NCBI RefSeq assembly: GCF_014931715.1
Contig: NZ_CP063164.1
Coordinates: 1,426,001 to 1,490,000, forward strand
Source: Sulfurovum indicum
GTDB taxonomy: Bacteria; Campylobacterota; Campylobacteria; Campylobacterales; Sulfurovaceae
DNA length: 64,000 nt
Reading direction: 5' to 3'
This document shows positions 34,725-43,318 of this stretch, piece after piece. The translations under genes were made by a program, and so were the position numbers. Below the pieces are notes generated by a model. That model did not search any database, was not told where the DNA came from, and worked only from the letters and a program-made list of their open reading frames with translations. Position 1 is the stretch's first letter. Every line of letters begins with the position of its first letter.

Positions 34725-34743
34725 TATGTGTGAAATTTGCATA
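34725..34743. promoter_or_regulatory. TATG-N11-CATA dyad upstream of porin-wtpABC
   Basis: Longer spacer than the two N9 sites, 17 bp before the porin start. It could be an operator for the Mo/W-dependent regulator. Confidence 0.4.
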
Positions 34744-34799
34744 TTTATTTTGACTGATACATTGGTTTTTCATAAGAACACTACATCCCTACCCCTTTT

Positions 34800-36044
34800 T
34801 TATGTATTGGTATTCATACTGTCATATGTTGCAGCTGCAGGAAAACTGTCAAACAAAATAATTTTGATCATTTGATTTTCTTCTACTACTGAAACACTTT
34901 GATCAAAAACAGCCAAAGCATTACTCTCTACAATAGGCGTAAGCATACCTGAGCCATATTTGTTGTTTCTTGTTACGGTAAAGACTCCCTCATGAAGATG
35001 ACCTAACACCACATTGGCTCTACCTGGTCTTGTTTGAAAGGTTTTACAGTTTTTTGCATAGACATAAGAGTGGTGATACCTGTTATTCCCTTGCATTTTA
35101 GCAAGGATCGGTACAGAGAGAAGGATCGTATTGACCATTGCAGTCAATGGATTACCGGGCATTGCCATTACAAAGGTATTGTCCATCAGTCCCATCATGG
35201 TTGGACGACCAGGTTTTACATCGATACCATGAAAAAGCTCTCGATTTCCATTTTTAGAAAATGCTTCTGATAAAAAATCAGCATCCCCCATACTGATACC
35301 GCCTGTTGTTATAATGACGTCATAAGATTTTAGCTTGGATATAAAAGAGATGCTCTTTTCCAGACTGTCTGGCACAGAACCGACATAAGAGGCACTAAAA
35401 CCATACCCTTTAAGCAATGAGGTAACAGCAAAAGCATTGGCATTATAGATCTCATCTTCACTTGCCTCCTCCCAAGGCTCTTTTATCTCATCTCCTGATG
35501 AAACCACAGCTATTTGCAGTGGCTTATAGACTGTAGTGGCAATGATTCCCTGTGCTGAAAGCAATGCAATATGCCCGGCAGTAACTCGTTCACCTTTTTT
35601 AAACAGAATATTACCTGCTTTTTGCTCTTCACCTTTGGGTCGGAAAGCATTGCCCTCTTTTATATTTTCCGGAATCGTAACGCTATTCTCTGTTACTTTA
35701 GTACAATCTTCAATAGGTACAACAGTATCTGCATCGCCAGGCACCTGGGCTCCTGTCATGATCTTGTAGCACTCGCCTTTTTTCAGTATGGGCGAGGGTA
35801 CATCTCCTGCAAAAATAGTACCGGCAATGTTAAGCGTTTTACCTCGTTCACAGTGTTTAAAAGCAAAACCATCCATAGCAGAGTTATCAAATGAGGGCAG
35901 ATTCTTTTTAACGATAATATCTTCAGCCAAAACAGCATGTAGTGTCTGACCTAACGTAATAACTTGTGTACTTTGCTGTACCGGTGCATTTTTGAGTGCA
36001 AGGTCATAGGCCTTGGTTAAGGACAGAAAAGTAAATTTTTTCAT
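34800..36044 (-). CDS. moeA: Molybdopterin molybdenumtransferase MoeA
   Basis: 414 residues. Typical blocks: LPSFDNSAMDGFAF near 50-63, MTGAQVPGDADTVVPIE, ITTGGISMGDADF and AMPGNPLTAMVN. It inserts Mo or W into molybdopterin-AMP, the last step of cofactor synthesis. ATGA overlap of 4 bp with the regulator gene upstream, so fdhD, the regulator and moeA are one operon. Confidence 0.94.
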   Translation of the reverse strand: MKKFTFLSLTKAYDLALKNAPVQQSTQVITLGQTLHAVLAEDIIVKKNLPSFDNSAMDGFAFKHCERGKTLNIAGTIFAGDVPSPILKKGECYKIMTGAQVPGDADTVVPIEDCTKVTENSVTIPENIKEGNAFRPKGEEQKAGNILFKKGERVTAGHIALLSAQGIIATTVYKPLQIAVVSSGDEIKEPWEEASEDEIYNANAFAVTSLLKGYGFSASYVGSVPDSLEKSISFISKLKSYDVIITTGGISMGDADFLSEAFSKNGNRELFHGIDVKPGRPTMMGLMDNTFVMAMPGNPLTAMVNTILLSVPILAKMQGNNRYHHSYVYAKNCKTFQTRPGRANVVLGHLHEGVFTVTRNNKYGSGMLTPIVESNALAVFDQSVSVVEENQMIKIILFDSFPAAATYDSMNTNT

Positions 36045-36772
36045 TTTTTTGCTCCCCTGTCTTTTAGAAACAACTCTTTAAAACGTTCATTTGCATACGC
36101 TTCTATATCATCCTGCAACTGTTTGTACTTGCTGATATACTCATCTGCTTTGGGCGTTAGATGGGTTCCTCCTTCTTCACCTCTTCCTTTATGACTCTCT
36201 ACAAGGACATCATCAAGGTTTTTTTGCAGTATCTTAATGTGTGTCCACGCCTTTTTATAGCTCATACCAAGTATTTCGGCCGCTTTCGAGATAGAGCCAT
36301 GCTCTTTGATAAGCTCAAGTATTTCTGTTTTTCCTTTACCAAAAAGAAGATCTTTATTTTGATTTTCTATCCATGTTTTGGTTTTTACATACAAACGTGT
36401 TCTTTTCTTTTCTGCAAAACATCCAAGCTCACAATAAATCACATCCAGTCCACCTTTTAAAATAGCTGTACGGACAGACTTAAGATTGGATTTTCTGGCC
36501 AACTCCCTTGCATCTTTACAATAGACTCTGTCTCGATCATCTGCTATAAATTTAAGATCTTCAAAGACAACATCTTTAAACTCTCCTAGAGGCTGATTTC
36601 CAAACTGACCTAAGTCACATGCGGAAATACGCACATCCAAATCTTTTGCTCTGGTACCTACTTCCATTGCTGTCAAACGAAGTTTTGAAGCAACTTTAAA
36701 GGCATTGGCACAGGTAAGCTTTCCATCATCACCCCTGTACTTCTCTATCATTTCATCCAATTGACTAGACAT
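36041..36772 (-). CDS. modE: ModE-type transcriptional regulator with an extra N-terminal domain
   Basis: 243 residues. The DNA-binding region is at about 145-215: LIKEHGSISKAAEILGMSYKKAWTHI is the ModE/LysR-type winged helix. The first 130 residues are not a TOBE/MOP molybdate domain as in E. coli; they include CELGCFAEKK and are unrecognised. In family terms it would sense Mo or W status and control transport and cofactor genes. It overlaps fdhD by 8 nt and moeA by 4 nt. It is a candidate binder of the TATG-N9-CATA dyads. Confidence 0.75.
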   Translation of the reverse strand: MSSQLDEMIEKYRGDDGKLTCANAFKVASKLRLTAMEVGTRAKDLDVRISACDLGQFGNQPLGEFKDVVFEDLKFIADDRDRVYCKDARELARKSNLKSVRTAILKGGLDVIYCELGCFAEKKRTRLYVKTKTWIENQNKDLLFGKGKTEILELIKEHGSISKAAEILGMSYKKAWTHIKILQKNLDDVLVESHKGRGEEGGTHLTPKADEYISKYKQLQDDIEAYANERFKELFLKDRGAKK

Positions 36773-37562
36773 TGATCCTCCTTGGGTTTCTATAGATATT
36801 CATTCTTTCACCTCTGACAAAACCTATAAGCGTTAAGCCAAACTTGTCTGCTATATTCACACCTCTACAGGTTGAGGCTGTCCTTGAAGCAAGAATAGGG
36901 ATTTGGTGCATCACTGCTTTTGCAACCATTTCTGAACTAAGTCGTCCACTTACCATCAAGAAACACTTACTTACATCAATGCCCGCAAGCCTGGCTTTTC
37001 CTACTGCTTTGTCTATGGTATTATGTTGGGCTATATCTTCTCCTATAAAGTAAGTCTCTTCATCAAAATAAACTTTGGCAGTATGTACACAACCTGTCTG
37101 TTCATAAAGAGGGCATTGCCCATAAAACTTGCTCATCTCTTTAAAAAGCAAACTTGCCTCTATACTGAAATCGTCTCGCATGACCTGAGCATCAATAGCT
37201 ACAGGTGATATATGCGTACTTGCACCTCTTCCGCAGCCACTAACGATAACACCTTCCAGGTCCAATCTATCCAAACTCTCATCAATGACCTCTGCCTGAA
37301 CTATTGCTTCAAAATTTTTCTGTTCACCATCTTTATCAATAATCTCTAGCTTTGATATATCCTGTACATCTGTGATAATGTTTTCACTGATCAGATAACC
37401 AACTGTCAATTCTTTTAGATCAACAGGTACGGACATCATTGCACCGATTCTTTTTTGATTGACAAAAATTGTGAGTTTGACTTCGCGGATCACTTCATCT
37501 TTGGAAGTAAACTTTTTGCCATCTTTTATCTTTGTTACTTCGGTCTCAAAAATTGTCCACAT
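36765..37562 (-). CDS. fdhD: Formate dehydrogenase sulfurtransferase FdhD
   Basis: 265 residues. The family core is present: LTVGYLISENII, VSGCGRGAS, VHTAKVYF, GEDIAQHNTIDKAVG and SGRLSSEMVAKA. FdhD passes sulfur from IscS to the molybdopterin of formate dehydrogenase. In E. coli the active loop is CxxC; here it reads CGRG, so only the first Cys remains. First gene of the fdhD-modE-moeA operon. Confidence 0.92.
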   Translation of the reverse strand: MWTIFETEVTKIKDGKKFTSKDEVIREVKLTIFVNQKRIGAMMSVPVDLKELTVGYLISENIITDVQDISKLEIIDKDGEQKNFEAIVQAEVIDESLDRLDLEGVIVSGCGRGASTHISPVAIDAQVMRDDFSIEASLLFKEMSKFYGQCPLYEQTGCVHTAKVYFDEETYFIGEDIAQHNTIDKAVGKARLAGIDVSKCFLMVSGRLSSEMVAKAVMHQIPILASRTASTCRGVNIADKFGLTLIGFVRGERMNIYRNPRRINV

Positions 37563-37586
37563 TTTTCATTCTCCAGTTTCAATAAA

Positions 37587-37603
37587 TATGTAAAATTAGC
37601 ATA
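37587..37603. promoter_or_regulatory. TATG-N9-CATA dyad upstream of fdhD
   Basis: TATGTAAAATTAGCATA, 25 bp before the fdhD start codon. Same form as the site at 30124. Confidence 0.5.
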
Positions 37604-37704
37604 TTTGGTAAATATTGACATTTGATAATTTAAATATGTTTGCATAACAAAATATCATATATTTGTCATAGTATAGGGGAATATTTATAAATAAAATCTT
37701 AAAA

Positions 37705-37722
37705 GGTAAAATATTTTTTACC
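37705..37722. promoter_or_regulatory. GGTAAA-N6-TTTACC operator candidate
   Basis: Perfect palindrome arms, 143 bp upstream of fdhD and just after the end of the fdh operon. Confidence 0.65.
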
Positions 37723-37803
37723 AAAAAAATATATTTTTTTAATGAGGCTTTTGAAAGTTTGTAGTATTTTTATATAATGCCACCCTCTCGAAAGGGGTAG
37801 ACA

Positions 37804-38769
37804 TTACTTCTTTTCGTTTTTAATCTCTTCCAAGACATCCGGACGAAACTCTTCCAGATATTCTCTTGGTACTCTTCCTGTAATCACACCCGGTAAATAA
37901 CCCTTAACCGATACCACATAGGAGTAAATCGTCTCAAATATAAAAAATGAGATGATCGCACTTCCCATAAAATGTTGAAAGAGTACAAGTCTTTTAAACT
38001 GAATGACTTGTGCATGTGTTTTGGGATCAGGAAATAGATACCAGAGTATAAAACCACTCAAAACCAATAAAAAACCAAAAGCTACATAGGCTAGATAGTT
38101 TATTCTATACATTGGCTTATAAGTACCTCTAAGAAAAATCTTATTCCAAAATTTTGAACTTGGACGAATAAAAAACTTGTGATCTTTAAACGCAATAATG
38201 GTCAATATTAGCCAAACTGGAATCCATGCAAGACCGACTACTTCATGTGTCCATCTCATAAACCTTGCTATACTTCCACCACCTGTTATATTTCCAAACG
38301 TAATTGAAAAACCTGTAATAAACAGATATATCATAATCAAAATATTCAGTAGTATAACAAACCGTTGAAACAGAGAGTATACCTGAACAGTATCTTCCGG
38401 TCTGGTTATATTGGCCTTCTTTCTGCCACCCATTGCAAAAAATGCGATCGTAAAAGCAGTAAACTCAACCATGAAAACATATGGCAGCAAAACCTGTCGC
38501 TCTTCATATGCTCTAATGACTTCAGGGGCAATGGTATTGTATGGTCCCCCAAAAACACCTGCTTCCATCTGCTGATACTTTGTCATAGACTCAAGAGGAA
38601 CAAGCTGGCCAGAAATATCCCCTTGCAATATACGAAGTGTAAACTTGTATACATAGTCCAAATCAGCAATAGTTGCCAGCCAAAAATACCAATAGGTAAG
38701 TGCCATAAAGCCCAGGCCTACAAGAATGTAGGCCTTATTTTGACTAAAAAAACTTTTATTTGTTTCCAT
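37804..38769 (-). CDS. fdhC: Formate dehydrogenase cytochrome b subunit (gamma)
   Basis: 321 residues from the ATG at 38769; an earlier ATG at 38808 lies deeper within fdhB. Four main TM helices plus an N-terminal one. Histidines for two b hemes lie in MRWTHEVVGLAW and LFQHFMGSAI. It takes electrons from FdhB and reduces menaquinone. It overlaps fdhB by 14 nt and ends the fdh operon. The unusual length against E. coli FdnI (217) is shared by the epsilonproteobacterial type. Confidence 0.87.
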   Translation of the reverse strand: METNKSFFSQNKAYILVGLGFMALTYWYFWLATIADLDYVYKFTLRILQGDISGQLVPLESMTKYQQMEAGVFGGPYNTIAPEVIRAYEERQVLLPYVFMVEFTAFTIAFFAMGGRKKANITRPEDTVQVYSLFQRFVILLNILIMIYLFITGFSITFGNITGGGSIARFMRWTHEVVGLAWIPVWLILTIIAFKDHKFFIRPSSKFWNKIFLRGTYKPMYRINYLAYVAFGFLLVLSGFILWYLFPDPKTHAQVIQFKRLVLFQHFMGSAIISFFIFETIYSYVVSVKGYLPGVITGRVPREYLEEFRPDVLEEIKNEKK

Positions 38770-39364
38770 AAGCTGTATCCCAACCATATGGGGCAGATTG
38801 AACACCATGTCCTCTTGACATAACTCTTTCTCTATAGACTTTCGCTACATCTTCTGAATCACCTACAAGAAGTGCTTTGGTTGAACACATAGCCGCACAA
38901 ACTGGTACTTTGCCCTCTGCAATTCTATTTTGTCCGTACAGTTCTCTCTCTTTAACAGAGTTTGTTTCTTCCGGTCCACCGGCACACATGGTACATTTGT
39001 CCATCGCACCCTTGGTTCCAAATGCTCCGTCTTGTGGAAACTGTGGTGCACCAAACGGACATGCAAAAAGACAATATCCACATCCGATACAAATATCTTT
39101 ATCGTGAAGCACGATACCATCTTCCCTTATATAGAAACAATCCACAGGACACACTTGTTCACAAGGTGCATCTGTACAGTGCATACAAGCTACAGACATA
39201 GAAAACTCTTTGCCTTCAACACCTTCATTTAAAGTTACAACTTTTCTTCTACTGATCCCTACAGGAAGTTCATGTGCTTCTGCACATGAGACTGTACATC
39301 CGTCACACTGGATACATCTGCTTTCATCACAATAGAATTTCATTCTTGCATAATAATCACTCAT
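38756..39364 (-). CDS. fdhB: Formate dehydrogenase iron-sulfur subunit (beta)
   Basis: 202 residues. Cysteine groups CIQCDGCTVSC, CMHCTDAPCEQVC, CIGCGYCLFAC and CTMCAGG with CAAMC give four [4Fe-4S] clusters. AGGAGGTGAGAG precedes the ATG. It follows fdhA by 10 bp and has no C-terminal TM helix, so anchoring is left to FdhC. Confidence 0.92.
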   Translation of the reverse strand: MSDYYARMKFYCDESRCIQCDGCTVSCAEAHELPVGISRRKVVTLNEGVEGKEFSMSVACMHCTDAPCEQVCPVDCFYIREDGIVLHDKDICIGCGYCLFACPFGAPQFPQDGAFGTKGAMDKCTMCAGGPEETNSVKERELYGQNRIAEGKVPVCAAMCSTKALLVGDSEDVAKVYRERVMSRGHGVQSAPYGWDTAYGNK

Positions 39365-39374
39365 CTCTCACCTC

Positions 39375-42227
39375 CTACGCTTTTTCTATGCGGCATAATC
39401 CGCCTTTAGTTTCAGGGATTTGAGTGATAATATCGTAACCATAGTTGGTTACAGTGTTTGCACTTTCTCCATTAGCATATGGCTTGGTCCCTTCCGGAAA
39501 GTTCCCCGTTCTATCTTCACCCTGGAAATATCCTGCAAAGTGCATCGGTATAAAGATATGATCTTCACTCACGGAGTGAGAATATTTTGCTTTTACTTTA
39601 ATCTTCGTACCTTCTGGAGAATGTATCCACATCATTTCACCATCTCTAATACCATAAGTTGCAGCAAGACCCGGATTGATGTCACAGAACATTTCCGGTG
39701 TTAATTTCGCCAGGTATTTGGATGCTCTGGTTTCTACCCCTGCACCATTCATATTAACCAGACGCCCGGTAATAAGGTTGACAGGGAACTCTTTACTCCA
39801 GTTTTTCTCTGTTTGCTTGGAAATATACTGTGTATCAACCCTGTAATGGTTTGGTTTATCTGCATACGTCGGATACTCTTTCACCAAATCTTCTCTAGGA
39901 GAGTGCAATGGTTCTCTATGCATAGGTATTTGATCCGGGAATGTCCATACTTTTGCTCTGGCTTTTGCATTTCCATAAGGTGCGACACCTGCTTCCATTG
40001 CTTTTTGTGCAATGATACCACTCGTGTCCACTTTCCAGTTTTTACCAATACGCTTCTTCTCTTCCGCTGTAAGTGTAATACCTAAAACCTTTTCGATATT
40101 CTCAGCAGTAAGTTCAGGATATCCACCTTCAACTTTGGAACCTTTTACTGTAATGCCTGCAAGCTGACTTACACCATCATGCTCAAGACCGAACCTGTTT
40201 CTAAAGCCCATTCCACCTTCAGCGACAGACCTGTTTGTATTGTAAAGTATAGGACTTCCACAATGCTCTTCTGTCCAACAAGGCCAAGGCAACCCATAGT
40301 ATTCACCCTTCATTGGACCATGTCCTCTACCACTTACAGGATCAAACATATGCCAATTTTCAGAATGTTTCTTAATACGTTTTGCGGTCCAACCGGTCAA
40401 TCCGATCGTTTTAATAATTCTTGCTATCTCATCGGTAGCATCTTCAGGCCATTGGAATTTGTCTTTTACCTGTACCGGTTTTGCGGTTTTTGGATCATCT
40501 TTTAAAAGCATCCCTTTGGTAAACTCATCATAGAAACCTAGTCTTTTAGCTAGTTCAAACATAATATCATGGTCTGTTTTACTCTCGTAAAGGGGGTCAA
40601 CCACTTTGTTTCTCCATTGGGCTGAACGGTTTGTAGCCGTCACCGAACCACTGGTTTCAAATTGGGTTGCCGCAGGTAATATAAAGACATCATTCTGCTT
40701 ATCCGTCAATACTGCTGCTTCATTCACAAATGGATCAGCCAATACAATTAATTCCAGATTATCTAATGCCTCTTTAACTTTTGCCTGCTGTGCAATAGCA
40801 GTAATACCATTACCCATTACAACAAGCGCTTTAAGATTGGTACCGCCATTTTTGATTTTATCTTCACCTGGCTTGCCTGCCAATACACCGGCATACCATC
40901 TTGCCAATGTAAATCCTTTGGCACCCATCATCTCTTCAGATTTAAAACGACCTTTAAGCCAGTCATAGTCAACACCCCATGATCTTGCAAAGTATTGCCA
41001 CGAACCTTTACTAAGTCCGTAATATCCCGGTAATGTATGTGATAGACAACACATATCTGTTGCACCCTGAACATTATCATGACCTCTCAGAATATTACAT
41101 CCACCACCTTCTACCCCCATATTGCCAAGAGCAAGTTGAAGTATTGGTGCCATTCTGGTATTTGATGATCCAATAGAGTGCTGTGTAAGTCCCATCGCCC
41201 AAATAAGTGTACCTGGTGTTGACCTTGCATACGCTCTTGTAATCTGAATAAGTGTATCAGCAGGCACACCTGTAACATCTGCCACTTTTTCTGGAGTCCA
41301 CTTTTTGGCCTCTTCCATCACTTCATCCATACCATAGACACGATTATCGACAAAACCTTGATCATGCCATCCATTCTTAAAAATGAGATGTAACATACCG
41401 TACATGAACGGAATATCGGTACCTGGTCTGATCTGTGCATACAAATCTGCTTTTGCAGCTGTTTTGGTATAACGTGGGTCCACTACAATAATTTGTGCGT
41501 TATTACGCTCTTTTGCCTTTAAAAAGTGTTGAAAACCAACTGGGTGATTGACCGCGGGATTTGCACCGAATATAATAATAGCTTTCGCATTCTGAATATC
41601 TCCAAGTGAGTTTGTCATAGCTCCATAACCCCATGTATTCGCCACACCGGCGACTGTTGAGCTGTGTCAAATTCTAGCTTGGTGATCTATATTGTTTGTT
41701 CCATACATTGCAGCAAATTTTCTAAAGTAATATGACTGCTCCGTACCAAATTTTGCTGAACCCAAAAACATTGTAGAGTCTGGTCCTGCTGTTGTTCTTA
41801 AATTTTCCAACTTTTTAGAAATTCTGTCAAGTGCAGTATCCCAACTGATACGTTTCCATTGACCATTTTCTTTTACCATCGGGTATTTAAGTCTTCTTTC
41901 TGATCTGACCAAATCAATCATATCAGCACCTTTACAACAGTGTCCACCCAAACTTACAGGATGGTCCTGTGCTACCTCTTGTCTGACCCATACGCCATTT
42001 TGAACCTCTGCAATAACACCACAACCTACTGAACATGATGTACAGATAGTTTTGACTTGCTTAGATCCAGGAAAAGGGTTTTTAATCTCTTCTTCCGTCG
42101 CTTTTCTTGTTACATTGGATGTTGCAAATGCGCTTGTAGCACCAAATGCACCAGCGATTGCCGCCATTCTAAGGAATGAACGTCTACCAATTTTTGACGA
42201 AAGAGCATTTTGAGTATTTGTTTCCAT
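39375..42227 (-). CDS. fdhA: Selenocysteine-containing formate dehydrogenase catalytic subunit
   Basis: 950 residues when the in-frame TGA at 41667-41669 is read as Sec187. TAT signal GRRSFLRM at 14-21. Cys62, Cys65 and Cys69 plus a later Cys in GGHCCKG bind [4Fe-4S]. Around the Sec the protein reads DHQARI-U-HSSTVAGVAN, the standard FDH active site, followed by NTWGYGAMTNS. It oxidises formate to CO2 in the periplasm. Without recoding it would be annotated as two ORFs (41667-42227 and 39375-41645). selA, selB, selC and selD in this window supply the machinery. Mo or W is not distinguished. Confidence 0.97.
41640..41652 (-). promoter_or_regulatory. SECIS hairpin of fdhA
   Basis: CGCC-GGUGU-GGCG starting 14 nt after the UGA, extendable by one U-A pair. 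The GGU in the loop matches the GGUCU loop of E. coli fdhF. UGA-to-loop distance 18 nt fits bacterial SECIS geometry. Confidence 0.8.
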
Positions 42228-42254
42228 ACTAAAATCTCCTATTATGTATTCATT

Positions 42255-42467
42255 TTATTTGGCTGAATTCAAGTATTCATTCCAGATTGCTGTTTTGTGA
42301 TAGATAATCTCTTTTTTCTTTGATTTACCTATGACTACACCATTACTGTCTGCAGTATAGCTGCGTTTATGTCCACTATTGGCAAATGCTACTGTGGTAC
42401 CTGCTACTGCGGCGGCCGCACCTGCTTTACCAAGTCTCTTTAAAAAACCTCTACGCTCTTCAATCAT
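42255..42467 (-). CDS. Formate-dehydrogenase-region TAT peptide
   Basis: 70 residues. ERRGFLKRLGKAGAAAAVAGTTVAFA is cleavable-looking TAT signal; the short mature part (HKRSYTADSNGVVIGKSKKK) is basic. It matches the small TAT-target family found only beside fdh operons (TIGR02811 type). Role unknown, perhaps assisting FdhA export. It lies 27 bp upstream of fdhA. Confidence 0.85.
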   Translation of the reverse strand: MIEERRGFLKRLGKAGAAAAVAGTTVAFANSGHKRSYTADSNGVVIGKSKKKEIIYHKTAIWNEYLNSAK

Positions 42468-42500
42468 ATTATCCTCCTTTCATAAATTACCACTTTATCC

Positions 42501-42544
42501 AAGTGGCTAAACAAATAAATTACTATTTACTTGCCTAGCCACTT
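42501..42544. promoter_or_regulatory. 9-bp inverted repeat between torD-like gene and TAT peptide gene
   Basis: AAGTGGCTA (42501-42509) and TAGCCACTT (42536-42544), perfect arms with a 26-nt loop, within the fdh operon. It may be a processing or attenuation hairpin. Confidence 0.5.
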
Positions 42545-42553
42545 CATCATGGC

Positions 42554-43318
42554 TTAGTCTGTATGATATTTTTCGAAATATTCATCTTCCAGTGCACAAC
42601 TTTGCTGCAGGGATGCTACAGATTTTTCAATTCTGTTTCGCATTCTTCTTTCAGCCTCTTCATCACTGACAGACTCACAGCTTATCGCTTCCTCTTTCAC
42701 ACGTGGCTGAGGCTTTTTAACATCAAAATAGAGTCTTTCAAATGCGATAAAAGCATTCAGTACCACTGCCACAGACTTATAGATGTTAGAGTGTTCTGTT
42801 GCATATAAATCTTCAATGAACTCATCTATGAATTCATTAATCACTTCTACATAAAGACAATGTTGTACCGTACTGTAAGACTCTTCTCCCATGATAATAA
42901 GTTCAATGAGCTCATACATGAAGGTCATTAAAAAACCTACACTGTCTTCAGGCTCTTTGAAGGTCGCTTCATTTCTTCGTATTTTTGTTTTAGCTAAGAA
43001 ATTTCTTACCTCAAGTGTTTTTTTACCACTCTCTACTCCATCACAATAGATAGAGGCTGTTGTTCTTACCACGTCCCCTACAGGATCATTGAAAATTACA
43101 TCATACTCTTTTATAAATGCTTCTTCTCCACCTGTGTTATAGAAGTCCAATATCTCTTTTAGTGCCTCCCCGGAATTATTGTCCATAGGATTTTCTATCA
43201 AGATCTTTAATATCTCGTCCAACCCTTCATATCTGTTTTCGTTTGTAGTAAAAACAAACAACTTGCTAAATAGTCCATAATAAAGTGCTCTTGCCGGGTT
43301 CAATTCTCTTTTATTCAT
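42554..43318 (-). CDS. TorD/DmsD-family redox-enzyme chaperone
   Basis: 254 residues, all-helical and acidic. The family block IFNDPVGDVVRTTASIY corresponds to the conserved E(Y)xxLF...P region of TorD-like proteins. It would bind the TAT signal of FdhA until the cofactor is in place. A charged C-terminal extension (residues 205-254) is longer than in TorD. ATGA overlap of 4 bp with the upstream iron-sulfur gene. Confidence 0.82.
   Translation of the reverse strand: MNKRELNPARALYYGLFSKLFVFTTNENRYEGLDEILKILIENPMDNNSGEALKEILDFYNTGGEEAFIKEYDVIFNDPVGDVVRTTASIYCDGVESGKKTLEVRNFLAKTKIRRNEATFKEPEDSVGFLMTFMYELIELIIMGEESYSTVQHCLYVEVINEFIDEFIEDLYATEHSNIYKSVAVVLNAFIAFERLYFDVKKPQPRVKEEAISCESVSDEEAERRMRNRIEKSVASLQQSCALEDEYFEKYHTD

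Noticed and set aside
37775-37803. CCCCT-TTCG-AGAGGG-like hairpin after the fdh operon
   Set aside because: The stem is imperfect and the minus strand lacks a U-run, so it is not called as a terminator.
41667-42227. Separate 186-residue truncated fdhA ORF
   Set aside because: Its stop is the selenocysteine UGA; the frame continues in the rest of fdhA.
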